Source of the DNA: Nepenthes gracilis
Lineage: Eukaryota; Streptophyta; Magnoliopsida; Caryophyllales; Nepenthaceae
Direction of reading: 5' to 3'
Assembly (NCBI GenBank): GCA_033239525.1
Contig: BSYO01000038.1
Coordinates: 7,691,041-7,755,040 of the forward strand
Length of the DNA stretch: 64,000 bases
The notes under the pieces are model-generated. The model worked only from the letters and a program-made list of their open reading frames with translations, was not told the DNA's origin and ran no database searches. The position numbers and the translations under genes are program-made. Numbering within the stretch: position 1 is the first letter of the stretch; each line of letters starts with the position of its first letter. Positions 1 to 11,185 of the stretch are shown here, one piece after another.

Positions 1-670
1 GAGTGTCAAAAATCCAGCAATCACAGTGGAGGAGAAGCAAGATTCGCCAAAGGAAGAAGTGTATGGGACTTGCTAATATATGAAAGCTGTCTTGCTTCAG
101 CATATTAATTCATAAATTTTATCTTAAATTGCTTTCTTTTTGTTTGGCAATGCAGACTCGACATGCCACCATTTGAGCTGGGATACGAGGAGTCCTCTTC
201 TTTGGCTGTCAGTGGTCCAGTGGTGGCAGTGGAGAAGCAAAATGCTATGAAGATCGAGGAAGTGTATGACACTTTCTAATAAATTAAAGTTGTCCAACTT
301 TGAAGTCATAGGGATGCTGTCTTATTGCTCTCTTTCGGGTTGGCCATGCAGGGTGGTTGTGCCAACATTTAAGTTCGAGCTGGGAGATGAGAATGAGTTC
401 CCCCCTTTAGTTGTGAGCAATCCAATAGCAGCAGCAAAGCAGGAAAAGCAAAATTCAGCGAATCTCGAGGAAGAAGTGTATGACACTTGCTAATATATAA
501 AAGCCATCTGACTCCAATAACATATATCATGAATGCTGTCTTACCACCATCTCTTTGTGTGGCGATGCAGGGTCGATGTGCCACCATTTAGGTTGGAATA
601 TGATAATGACTTCCCTCCTTTAGTCTCTTGTATTAAACTGGCAAGAGAACATAGAGCAGGAGGAAGTTAA
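1..670 (+). CDS. 3' end of an unrecognised gene built from tandem symmetric exons
   Basis: I do not recognise the product. Four exon units are visible: a partial one ending at 60, then 156-263, 352-477 and 571-670 (stop TAA 668-670). Each internal unit follows a TGCAG acceptor and ends at GAAGT before a GTATG donor. All junctions are phase 2, so whole exons can be added or lost without changing frame. The encoded repeat has an acidic/aromatic core (VPPFRLEYDNDFPPLV in the last copy), then a Lys/Gln/Glu-rich linker ending in EEV. The internal exons are 36 and 42 codons; the last copy diverges after the core and ends in a short basic tail. If the exons were not spliced, each would hit a stop just after the donor, which supports splicing. 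The 5' part lies before the window. Splice sites are read by eye. Confidence 0.6.
1..670 (+). repeat. Tandem duplication of an exon plus its intron (about 200 bp unit)
   Basis: Exon cores and intron sequence are both repeated: each intron begins GTATGRBACT, has a TAATATATRAAAGC-like stretch, and ends in a CTCT/TTTG...GGC.ATGCAG acceptor. Unit starts are about 196 and 219 bp apart. Because introns are copied too, this is genomic tandem duplication and not retroposition. Confidence 0.6.
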
Positions 671-1035
671 AAGAGGCCCTGAGAATAATTGGAGTATTAT
701 TACCGAACACCTGTTGCTTGCTTGTATCTGTTGACTTCTACAAATCATTGAGATTTTACATAAACCTGAAGTTTCTTTTGGCTCTTTAAACTCGTATGTT
801 ATATTTCAATCGGAATTTGTCTGGGTGTTCATTCAAAGGCATTGTCGGCAGTCTCATTGCCTTCGAGCTGTAAAGCTTGAACCCTTTCTTGTCAACTCTG
901 CTGAAGAAGGGAAGCCATTTTGCTTACATAGAAACTCTGAACATGTTCCTTTGTGGCTTGTTTTGCAGTAGGGGTGTCAATGTGACGAGAAAGGCGAGTA
1001 GGAATTTGTAGAGAGAATTTCAAAGTCCATGTGCA
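671..1035 (+). other. Probable 3' UTR and downstream sequence of the tandem-exon gene
   Basis: Non-coding sequence after the stop at 670. T-rich stretches are present, but I see no clear AATAAA signal. The next recognisable item is a gypsy protease remnant. Confidence 0.35.
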
Positions 1036-1320
1036 TTGTAGCATACCCTTCAATTCACTGTAATCGTGGTTAATGGAAACAAAGTTTTGAGCGAAGTTAA
1101 CTGCTGCAATTTCAGTCTGCTAATGAAGGGCCATGAGTTTACTGCAGATCTACGAGTGTTGAAACTGAACAGCTGTGATATGGTGCTAGAAGTAGATTGG
1201 AAGAAGACATTCAGTCCCATTTTATTTGATTTCCGGAATCTAAAACTTGGCTTAATGAGCAAAGGCCAGCAGATTGAACTAAAGGCTCTACAGAGCAAGC
1301 AACCTCGAGGATGCTGTTGA
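1036..1320 (+). pseudogene. Ty3/gypsy aspartic-protease remnant
   Basis: An open stretch of about 84 codons matches the retropepsin-to-RT segment of plant gypsy polyproteins: a VNGNKVLSE start, FTADLRVLKL in place of the usual DLRVLPL, then a CDMVLEVDW-type motif and SPILFDFRNLKL. The protease catalytic DSG lies upstream of what survives. The stretch ends at TGA 1318-1320. No LTR can be assigned. Together with the RT piece at 2487 and the tail at 4250 it may be one element broken by deletion and insertion. It is a fossil with no expected function. Confidence 0.65.
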
Positions 1321-2486
1321 AGATAAATATAGGTCTAAATAATATGAAAAATAGAAAATCATACTAATACGTTTGTGGTTCAAATAAAAAAAAAAGAAAA
1401 AGATTAGATCAATTATGGATGACGATGCATTTGAGGTCTGAAACATAATCACCAATAGAACACACTCCAAATATACCAAGTTTTGAGTAGTCGAAGATAA
1501 AATGACTAAATCCAATTGTAAATTCTCCTCTCACCTCGCGTTGATGCCACTTTCTTATTCTCTTCTGAAGAATAAATTGTTCATTCTTCTATTTCATATC
1601 TCTGCCAAATGAGGCTGTCTCCATCTCCGCTGTTATAAGAATGCTCCAACAGTTTTCTAAAATACGAGTTCGTCGTGAGATATGGAGGAGAGATGTATCA
1701 GCCTCTCTGAAGTTGAGTGGGGGATTTAGTTGGAGACTGGGAGTGGTAATCATGGGTTTGGCTAAAATAGTTTCCAGTGAGTGTTAACAGATTTACGGGT
1801 CTGGCCGGATGCCCTGGGCACATTGAAACCATCCCAAAAGCCTAACAGTAATCGGCCATGAAGGTGAAAAAGTGGATTAGAGGAGAGGAAGGATTTATTA
1901 TCCCATTGATGAAAATTTCAATAGAAGAAAATCAGGTATCAATTACTCCCATTTTAGAAGAGTTCTTGAAATCCACGATATACTTGAGGAACCAAATCAA
2001 TTACACCCTTTAGAAGCCAAGATCATGAATTTTCACTTTAATCCTTATCTGAAACTATTAACCTCAGGCTCTACAGGTACAATCATGTAAAATAAGACTA
2101 AATATAGAAACAACTATCTATATTGCTTAAACCATCTATTATAGAAATTAGTTCCAGCGCATTTGTTTCTCCTGCTTTGCTTGAAAAACAGAAAGATAAT
2201 AATACAATGGGAATGGGAATTGATTATGGACAACTTAACTTGATGGGCGTAAAGGATGAATTTTTTATTACCATTAAAACGATTTTCTTGATGAATTTCA
2301 TGGAGCCACACTTTTTACCACATTTCAAGCCTTGATGAACCAGGTCTTCTTCCCACATCCTAGAAAATTTGTTCTAACTTTATTGATGGTCTTCTCGCTT
2401 ACTGCTTTTCTTTGAATGACCATCTTGAGCATCTCAGACTTTGGGTTCCTCTTAGAAACACACTCTTTATGCTAACATTTTCTTTA
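1321..2486. other. AT-rich sequence, no gene recognised
   Basis: No domain-bearing open frame is seen on either strand. By position it may be decayed interior of the gypsy element whose protease lies just before and whose RT lies just after. Confidence 0.4.
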
Positions 2487-2712
2487 GGCCAATGCAAGGT
2501 GGACCGCATAGGCCATGTGATTTCAAGGAATGGCCAACAAAGATTGAGGGAATAATTTCTTGGCCAACTGAAATTATCAATTGACGTTTTGAAACTAATT
2601 GGGTATTATAAAAGGTTTATACACAAGTATGAAGTGATTAGTAATCCCTTTATAGAATTGCTGAAGAAGAATATATTTGAGTAGAATCGTAAGGCAGAAT
2701 AGGAATCTGTGT
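2487..2712 (+). pseudogene. Ty3/gypsy RT thumb / RNase H junction remnant
   Basis: With frame changes and stops, the stretch reads as the segment after the gypsy RT active site: GHVIS.NGQ, then (after a frame change) WPT.. turned to LGQL, IGYYKRFIHKYEVISNPF and IELLKKN. These match the family's GHVVS..G, WP.P, GYYRRFV..Y..I..PL and LLKK order. At least one stop (TAG near 2684) and a frame shift break it. It has the same strand and order as the protease fragment upstream. Confidence 0.6.
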
Positions 2713-4249
2713 AAATAGTCAATTGGTTAAGAAAAACGATGGGAATAAACTGTCATTTACATTATAATAACAAAACTTGTGTTTCTTTTATGAGGTGTAT
2801 TTCCTTAAGCTAGCTTTGTAAGCAGTTGTACAAATATAGTTCTATACTATAAAATGATGAATGTTATGTTGAATGTAAATTGAATGGATTTCTATTTCTC
2901 CCTTAATTCAATCTACAATCTTCTTATTCTTCTCATTTTGAACTTCCCGTCTGAATTCCTCTCTTATCTTCACTCTTCTAGATCTTAAATATCATAATTC
3001 ACTCTATTTCTAATAACTATACTATACTAATTCCATCACGGTAAGGTTTTTTCCTTGAAAATTCTCGTCGATAGAAGATGAAAGCATTCCAACAAAAATT
3101 CAGTAGACCACTTCATCACTTAGTCAATGTGACACAAAACCCCTTAAGCTATTTAAAGTCTGGCATTCAAATACGGTTTCAAATAGTACTTTAATTTTAA
3201 ATAAATAACCTTTATTCAAAGTCTATAAATAGGAATATAATTTAAAGACAACTCTATAATAGTATTTAATAAATCTATCATACAATATAGTATTAAAATA
3301 TAATCATTCCATCTCTACAGAATCAATGTGCATCGCATATATAATGTAATTTACTCTTACAACAACTTTAAATACCTGAAAAATCCATATATAATAAGAA
3401 AAGTATTAGAATGTAATTATTTTCTTAGCATCATGGACATTCAAGATTGTAGAACGACACTAATTTGAGTTTGGAAAAAAGTTTACGAAATCATACCAAA
3501 CGATGATCTTAGAAGAAACATGAAAAGGACTGAGCTTTATGCTCTAATGCCAAGCCCCATCATAGTACCAAAAAATATGCATTTGTCCCCAAATCACAAA
3601 GCAAACTCAGCACTATAAATCTAGGGTCTATGAAAGTTTTCCAAGAGCACAAATGTATACTTAACTAATGCATACATTAGATAGCCAAGTCTCTGAAATA
3701 GGATTACACTATTGAACTAAAACAACCCAAGTAACTTCTAGAGCAAAATTTAGAATGCCGAAAGAAATACCAGCAATATCTTAAGCTCAAAAGCTGTCAA
3801 GTCTAAAGATAATTACCCAAATATGTAAACGATTCCATAATATGCTTTTAGCCGAGCCAATTTAGCTTAACCTAACGACAATGACGCCTAAAAATTAAAC
3901 TATCCTTGATGAATGTGCAAGTCCAACTATCTACAGAAACAATTGGATTTTTATTAGGATTGTTAACACATGTACGCACAGAATTTATTGATCATATACA
4001 TATAAAGCATTCATTTTTATACAATGAGATTTCGAGATTAATAATTTATATTATTTTTATATGCTCTACATGTAGGATTTCCATATGATAAAATTGTATC
4101 CATATAGATTTTTAAGAATACATTCATGCATTACGTGGGCATTAATATAAATGTATAGAATTTTTGTAGTGAAATCTAGAAGAGCAAAAGAAATACCCAG
4201 AAGAATTCCAAGCTCAAAAGTCATAAGACTTAATATAATACTTTAAGTA
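2713..4249. other. AT-rich sequence, no gene recognised
   Basis: Long A/T-rich tracts with many stops in all frames. The short open frame at 3906-4088 has no recognisable motif and low complexity. Nothing functional is supported. Confidence 0.4.
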
Positions 4250-4690
4250 ATATTGTCTTAATTGAAAGTAATCATTTTATTAAAAACGTGGTTATTATCT
4301 ATGAGGATATGACAGATATTGATAAAGTGGCAATAAGTATTCAAAACTTCAATCCCAACCACCAAATTTTAAAGGAAGAAATGAAAGATGGAGTTTCAAT
4401 TAAGTATGAGCTGCCTAAGGGCACTTTCCCATACCTTGGGCCACCCATTGGCTGAGTTCTTGAAAGTTAATATCTAATTGTATATTTTAATTGCCTTATT
4501 TATTTTAAATTTTATACATTACGCCTAATTTATGTTATTAAAGACCTCATATTTTATTATTAACTTGTATTCTAGAGTCTCTTTAGAGCTCTAAATTTAA
4601 TTTAATAGATTCTAAACCTTTTTTTCTTATTCCCATTTATCAACTTGCCATTTGTTAAATTAATTTAGAATTTTCCCTTGTTCCTTTTCT
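4250..4690 (+). mobile_element. Gypsy 3' tail, copy 1 (paired with 24180-24590)
   Basis: This stretch aligns by eye along its length with 24180-24590: a shared degenerate coding part (motifs around AATCATTTTATT, AAGTATTCAAA.CTTCA, CACCAAATTTTAAA), a shared ACTTTCCCAT block, and a shared AT-rich downstream segment including TATTTTATTATKAACTTGTATTCTA. In copy 2 the same sequence directly follows the integrase C-terminal region of a gypsy polymerase, so this is the 3' internal end of the same family. It ends where a reverse-oriented LINE tail begins. Confidence 0.6.
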
Positions 4691-4699
4691 TTTCACACC

Positions 4700-6690
4700 T
4701 TTTTTTTTATAAGTAATATGTATATTAAGATAAAACATTTCACACAATATATATTCTAAATTCAGGTCATATACAACCTTAAAAGTAGATATATAAATTA
4801 GAGCATACTCCGAGCTTCACATTACAAGCATACAGACAAAACAAAAAATAGATAGAATCAAAGTTAATTTTGACTAATACATATGTATGTATGTGGTTGT
4901 GATCAGTTGCATCTTGTCATGATAGATCGGTTGCATGGGTTCTACCCAATGGAAATCATTGTTAGCTTGTGTCGAACTGTGGTTGTGATCAAATTGACTA
5001 GCTATGCCTCATCCATCGGTGAAGAGTTCTTGAAAGTTTGCTGATTGCACTCTCTCCAAATGAAATACACTGATACTGTGAGTGTAAGTCGAAGGGAGTA
5101 TGTTGATATGGTTTAAAGTGCTTAATCTCCTCCGAATAGCCAATCACAAAATAAAGACATGTGTTAGGATATATTAAGGGCCCCAATTCAGATAGCTCCA
5201 CACCACTATCTTTGGAACCTTAAAAATTTTGTAGGCTGATTTCACTATAAAAACACCAAATTAACTATCACACCATTTGATTGCATCTTTCCGGGATGAA
5301 TTAGGATAGTAATTTGGCATGTTGTCCAAGATATTAGCCACCTCCACATCGAATTGATTGGGCTACTCCCACATTCCATGAATAATGATATCTTGAACTT
5401 TAATATCCCAAGATAATCTAGTAATGGTCATCAGTCTCTCCGAGTAGTTGTAGCAAAGTGGTCCCAACGGGTGTCAATTGTCAGTCCATATAAAAGTTCC
5501 AACGCCATCTTTAATATAATGGTGTACTTAAGCCAAAGAGTGGGGCGTAGTTTCATGATCTTCTTCCAACTCCATACCACTTAGCTAGGAACTTTGATTA
5601 TCCATATGCATCTTTCATTAATCTGATAGGTGTGAATCCATGAAGATCACACAGATATAAGATCTTTAGTGATGACCCTCCAGAGAAGATGACTTATTAA
5701 TGTCTTATTAGAAGCGATGAGATTTTTGAGTTTCAAACACCTTCATTCTTTGCAGTACGAACATCCTCCCATGCTATAGTAGTTGCAAATTTTCCTTCTA
5801 TGGATCCATGCCAAAAAAATCAGTGAATGTAACAATCTATCTTCTTCAACACAACTTTAAGTAAGAAAAATATTAAAGTCGAATAGAAGTGAATTGTGGA
5901 TAGGATGGAAGAAATAAGTTGGAGTCAGCCACCAAAGGGCAACTATCTATTCTTCTAATAGGTTACCCTTCTCTCCACTTTGTTCAAAAGGGATTTAACA
6001 ATATTTCTCGAGAGTTGGGTAGTATTGAGTGGGACACCCAAGTATCGTACTAGGAGTTGCCCCTACTTGTAGCCTATAATAACTTTGATGTCTTGAATGG
6101 TGTTCTCATCTATGGTACAGATAAACAATTTGCTTTTATCTCAATTTGATGAAAGCCTCGAAAGTAATTCGAACTCCTTAAGGCAACCATGGAGTAGTCT
6201 TATAGAGTTTGCATCTAACCTGGAGAAGAGAAGAAGGTCATTCGCAAAGGTAAGCATCACTGTTTAGGTTTGATCACATTGCCAATGGTATTTGAAGTTG
6301 ATATTCCGACGAGCCTTCATTTCAATTATCCCTTTAAGTTCTTCTATAGTCAACACAAAGAGGTTTGGCAAGAGAGGATCTCCCTATCTAAGTCACTTTT
6401 CTCCCTTAAAGAACTCAACTGATTCACTATTTATGTTAATAGATAAGGTTATGGTGGTAATGCATGGGTAAATTCATGTGACCATCTAGGGAAGGAAGCC
6501 CATTAATTTCAGAGTAGCAATCAGAAAATTCTATTGGACCAAATTATACACTTTCATTAGATCAACTTTCATAATACATTGGGGAATCCCCTTGTTAGAG
6601 TGGTACTTATGAAGTAGTTCTTCTTTTCACAATGAATGGTATCAATTGGTATTACAGTTATGGTGAGTCATGGGAGAGGATGGCAGAATA
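4700..6690 (-). mobile_element. Decayed LINE (non-LTR retrotransposon), minus strand
   Basis: On the minus strand the interval ends in the plant LINE-type tail TATTACTTATAAAAAAAA (4700-4715 on the plus strand). Upstream on that strand is a non-LTR reverse transcriptase (separate entry), then a zf-RVT-like part. The 5' end is truncated near 6690, as is usual for LINEs. Stops and frame shifts are many. No target-site duplication could be fixed. Confidence 0.65.
6130..6660 (-). pseudogene. LINE reverse-transcriptase domain remnant
   Basis: Reading the minus strand gives, in order, IMKVDLMKVYNLV (family KVDL.KAYD.V), INSESVEFF.G, R.GDPLLPNLFVL (family RQGDPLSP.LF), FKYHWQCD and LTFANDLLLFSR (family .CFADDL..F). 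The ADD catalytic pair has become AND, and several in-frame stops interrupt it (for example before the RT fingers and in the RQGDP motif). The order and the FADD-type box place it in plant L1-type LINE RTs. It is inactive. Confidence 0.7.
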
Positions 6691-6989
6691 ATATCCTCGA
6701 GCCCATATAAAGAGAATGCAACCTCCGCGATATTGAGATATCTAAACTAAGGAGCCAAGTCTAACAATTGCCACAACATCTTGAACATGTGGACGTTCAT
6801 GGGTGCATTTAGTCAGTGTTGTACATTTTTTCAGGTTTGATTTTTTTATCGATTTGGTTTTTTGTCGGGAATTTGGGTTCTACCGGTAGGGAAAAAAATG
6901 CATTCTGGATGGAATGCCTTATTCATGTCTGGATTGCCGGTATGTGTCTATTTGCTAGTATAGACGCTTTTGGTCTGTCTTGTGCTTTT

Positions 6990-7800
6990 TTGCCCGGTAT
7001 GATGTTTGTACCGGTTCAGGTTCTTTGTTCGTCTTAAGTTTATGCCGGTTTGATACAACTAGCCAGTATGGGCATGCTTTGAGAAAAACAATTTGCCTGG
7101 TATGGTGCAAATGCCCGGTATGGTGTTTTTTGCTGGTTTGGAACGTTTGCAGCTATCTTGCTTTTTACTGATAAAATGCTGCTTGCCGAATTGTTGCAAC
7201 ATGCCAGTATGCTTTGTAAAAAAAAAAAAATTATCTGATCTGATACAAATGCTTGGTATGGTTGCAAAATACCAGTATGCTTTGGAAGGAAAAAAAATTT
7301 TTTGCCCGGTATGGTTGCAAAATACCAGTATGCTTTGGAAAAAAAATTTACCCGATATGGTGCAAATGCTTAGTATGATTGTAAAATACCGGTATGATTA
7401 GAAAAAAAAAATGTGGTCAACTTTGTGCTTTTTGCCCGGTATGGTGTATTTTGCCAGTTTGGAGTATCTAACGAGTTGTTTGGTTTAGCGTTGTTCTACT
7501 GGAATATAACAATCTGCTAGAATGGGGGAATTTATCGATATGCAAATGACCGGTATGGTACAATAATGCCGGTATGCTAGAAGCGACTGTCTCCTTTTGG
7601 ATCCCATGGAGTGGATGGTCTTTCTGGAATTCCCGGTTTGGTTTGGAATCAGCCGATTTGGAAACAACTGGGTTGGATTGGAATGTATTGGAATTCCTGG
7701 TCTGAAAATGATGCAAATTGCCAGAATGGAGTATATACCGGTATGCAAATGTTTGGTTTGGTGCAATAATGCCAATTAGCCTGGAGTAGTTGATGGTCGG
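6990..7800 (+). repeat. Degenerate array of CCGGTATGG motifs
   Basis: Variants of (C)CCGGTATGGT occur again and again, spaced about 20-30 bp and separated by A-rich or TTGCAAA spacers. The cleanest part is 7243-7400, where GGTATGGTTGCAAAATACC followed by AGTATGCTTTGG recurs with a period near 50 bp. ATACCGGTAT palindromes occur near 7387 and 7736. The array ends before an A-run (7838-7850). It looks like an expanded minisatellite inside a transposable element. I cannot name a family. Confidence 0.6.
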
Positions 7801-7825
7801 TATGGAACTCCTGGTGGATGTCTTT

Positions 7826-8171
7826 CGTAATATTACTTACCCCAAAAAAAAGAGTCTTAGAAATGATAGTAAAATGGTGTTGTGTTGAACGTCATAGTGC
7901 TCGAGGTATGCTACAACCTCTACGCATGTTAGTATATGTGTTTTTTTGGTGGAAGTCCTAGCTTTCTTCAACATATGTTTCATTTAATTTTTTGGTGCAT
8001 CACTGTATGGGAAGCTTTGTTTATTTTCATATGTTACATGTATGAAGTATTGTTCGGGGGATACCTTAGTGTCTATATTTTAGTTTCAAGTCGGCAAAAC
8101 ACTTAGAGATAGAATATAAGTTTTTATAAATTTTTTTATTTTAATATAATTTTCTTACTTATCAAAAAAAA
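7826..8171 (+). mobile_element. LINE/SINE-type 3' tails
   Basis: Two tails with the same signature lie close together: TTACTTACC(A)n at 7831-7850 and TTACTTATC(A)n at 8155-8171. The second is preceded by TTGTTCGGGG and ATTTTAATATAATTTTC, and the same sequence recurs in reverse orientation at 13420-13560. This marks the 3' ends of non-LTR elements of one family on the plus strand. No coding part is recognisable. Confidence 0.45.
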
Positions 8172-8473
8172 GGATACGTTCATGGGAGGCTTAAAATGTT
8201 CTGAGAGCATGATTTGGGATCGTCTAATAAGAATGACAATCCTTTCTATAATGACTACCACTTAATTGCTATAAAGGAAGATGTATCTGCCTCTTCTCTT
8301 TGAAGGAAATTGCAACCTTATTGAAAATGGTGAAGCTGTAAAATTGAAATTCTAGAGTTTATACTTACCCAAAAAAAAAAAGAAATTCTAGAGTTTGAAA
8401 AAAAACTTTAATCCGATAATTTTATTGGTTAGATGAATTTGGTCAAACACATTTTTGCGCTCAAAGAGATGAC
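8172..8473. other. Non-coding; short internal duplication around an A-run
   Basis: AATTCTAGAGTTT occurs twice (near 8345 and 8384), flanking TTATACTTACCC(A)11. This fits a short target-site duplication around the tail of a small non-LTR insertion. Nothing else is recognised. Confidence 0.35.
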
Positions 8474-10125
8474 AGATCTTGTCACATCCCGAAATCAGCA
8501 GGTCAAATGATTTAGATTTAATATTATCTAGAAATCCAGAAGTGACAAAATAAATACATGACCCATCAAAAATAACCTAAATTGAACCTCATTGGGCCAT
8601 TGCCTGGATAAAATATACATGTAACCTGCCCTACAATACAATCGTAATGGAAGAAGCCAAACAATACACAAACACGTCCCAATCAAACCCCATCTAGGGA
8701 ATTAGAAGCATAACCGGCACTATCTGAATCATATGGGTAGCAATACTCACCAGAGTATGTAATATTGCGTCAAATCTCATCCAATTCTTACAGTAAATCC
8801 AAATCTTCTACTTTAAAGGAAAAAAAAAAACGTGAACCCAAAATTCAATAAGTATCATCATATATATATGCATAACAAATATTAGAAGTAGGTAAAAATA
8901 ATCAAAATCCACTCAGGGAAGAGAATCCAAAGACAAAACAAATAAAACCCATAAGCTAATATTTTAAGATATTAAATTCTGTAAAAATTTTGACCTAATT
9001 TTCCTTGTAATTGGATGAAAACCATGTATATAGCCTGCTTAATTAAACATATACAAATATATAAATATCTAAAATTTAAAATTTACTCCACAACATACAC
9101 ACAGGACCAACAAATGCTATATGATCGATGACGCCAATACAATACTCCTTAACTACTACATTGGAACTAAATAGAAATACCACCTAGGCCTAAACAAATC
9201 CAAAGCAACCTGTGGAAGCAAAACTAGATCCATACAGAATCTTGCAGAAGCATTCTATGACATATTAAGATACAATATAATTTAATATACAATATTTATC
9301 TAAACATTAAATATTTTCATTCACGTTTCATCAAGACATCCAAAACTTGTGAGTCTCTGAGATCCAGCTACCTTCTTAGCTATTATTTATCTCTATTCTT
9401 CTCATTAGGTTTCAGCTCATTAGTCCCTATCTTAAAGGGGATAAAAACAGTAAGAGTGAGTTTTATGCTAAGTAATGTACCATGAAAACAAATCATGTAA
9501 ACTTTCATGTGAAACACAAATATTTATATAAAAAAATATTGATGGGTTTAGGAAATAAATATGCTTATTGATGATGCAAATGCATGAAACAATGCATGAG
9601 CATGAGTTTGTGATCAAATTCTTGTTTTGCTTATTTTATCTTTCCTTCAAATATTCTTTTCTTTCTTCTCTCTTATCTTGAGTCAGAAAAATATACTTAG
9701 GGTGCTAAAAATACATATAGAAGGCAAAAGTATCAAATGATTTATAAATATGAGCTTGTGGACAAACCTTATCTTGTTTACTTTATGTTTTCTTTGTTAT
9801 AATTCTTTTTCGGAATTTGTGGAATAGCTTAGAACTTTTTAACTTTTAGAATAAATTCTTTTATTATCCTGAGGAATCGAGGCTGGTAGACCCTACCAAT
9901 TGAGAGAGCGAATAATCGAGGATAAATTATGTTATTCTACACAATCAAAGGCCTTAGTTTTTATTCTTTCATTATCATGTATCATCTCATGTGTCATCAT
10001 CATCTTGAGGACCATTCTTTCATCTCATGCGTCCTCATCACGAGGACTATTCTTTCATATTCATATATCATCATATTTTCTCCTTATTTACATCTCGATT
10101 AAAAAGCACGTTTTGTGCTAAAGTG
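8474..10125. other. LTR-like non-coding sequence
   Basis: It begins TGTCACATCCCGAAA, a form common at the ends of long gypsy LTRs, and contains no domain-bearing frame. The phrase GAGGACYATTCTTTC recurs near 10010 and 10040, and a related GAGGACCAGG lies at 11269, beyond the block 10130-11185. This suggests one old LTR split by that block. Family and ends are unresolved. Confidence 0.3.
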
Positions 10126-10129
10126 AACA

Positions 10130-11185
10130 ATTAAGTTTTGACCCCGTTAAAATTATAGCGGAAGCAGTATATATAATAACAAATATCCGATACATGTAAA
10201 GGATATTTAATACTAGATGCTAACGAGATAACAAGTATGCACGATATAAATAACTATGAGTAATAATGATAAAGACACGATTTTTTGGTGACGAAATGAA
10301 AACTCAATACCCACGGTAATTGAGAAAAACACTCCGGTCTTCAACGGCCAGGGAAGCAATGCACTATGAAAATCAACTTACAGACCGGGTGGTAACGACG
10401 CGCTAACTTAGCCGATTTACTCCCGTCACGTGATCCCTACCAAGGAACTCCTTGGATTTGCCCGCGGCAACGGAACCGGACACCTTCCGATCTTCACGTC
10501 AATCTTTCCTCGAACCACTTGAATTGTCAATCACGATCGAGTCTCCTTCTTCACGAACCAACGTCTCCAACGATGGTAGAAGACAATGTTTCAATGGTTA
10601 AATGAGGTTGGTGAGAAAACTTGTTTGAACATAAAGAGCAATCTTGTAGTGTTTGGTTTTCTCAAGAGGAGCAACAACAAATAAGCATGAGAGGCTTTCT
10701 TCTCAAGGAGGCACGAAAATACGCTGTCAATAGTGCTTAGGGTTTCAAAAACTTAAGCCTAATATTTATAGAGGGCTCCAAATTTTTGTTCAAAATTTTA
10801 CCCGTTAGACCGATGCTCGAGCGCGCGGCGGGCGCATGAAGGGTTTCCAGAGAAACCCTACGTGCGCTCGAGAGGGTATGAGCGCTCAGCGAGCGGAAGA
10901 CATTCTGATTTTTCTGCTCGAGCGGGTATCTAGTGCTCAGTGAGCGGGATACATTCTGATTTTTCGGCTCGAGTGGGTATCGAGCGCTCAGCGAGCGGGA
11001 TACATTCTGGTTTTCGACTCGAGCGGGTATCGGCGCTCAAGCAAGCGGGATACATTCTGGTTTTTTAGCTTGAGCGGGTATCAAGCGCCAAGCGGGCGCA
11101 GGGACTTCGGACGGGCTCGAGCTACTGGAGGGCAGAACGGACAGAACGGATTCTAAACCGACAACCCACAACCCGACATCGATAC
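10130..11185. mobile_element. Probable inserted LTR-like block, GC-richer than its surroundings
   Basis: Composition shifts sharply from the AT-rich flanks. The left edge has TTATAGCGGAAGC, which resembles the reverse complement of copia LTR ends (GCTTCCGC). A TATTTATAGAGG TATA-like site lies at 10761-10772, and a tandem repeat follows at 10866-11104. No coding domain and no confirmed TSD. It could be a solo LTR; the class is uncertain. Confidence 0.35.
10866..11104 (+). repeat. 51-bp tandem repeat, about 4.7 units
   Basis: Unit starts are at 10866, 10916, 10967, 11017 and 11068. Each begins GCTCGAGNGGGTATC, then has GCGCTCAGCGAGCGG and GATACATTCTGRTTTT. The GAGCGCTC-like part is self-complementary. 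The unit differs from the AT-rich surroundings in base use and lies downstream of the TATA-like site of the same block. Confidence 0.8.

Noticed and set aside
7093..7401. A repetitive open frame with MPGMVQMPGMV-like text
   Set aside because: The repeated peptide is only the CCGGTATGG DNA array read in one frame, with no start context or introns.
10866..11104. A possible CRISPR-like array
   Set aside because: The units abut with no unique spacers, the DNA is plant nuclear, and no cas gene is present.
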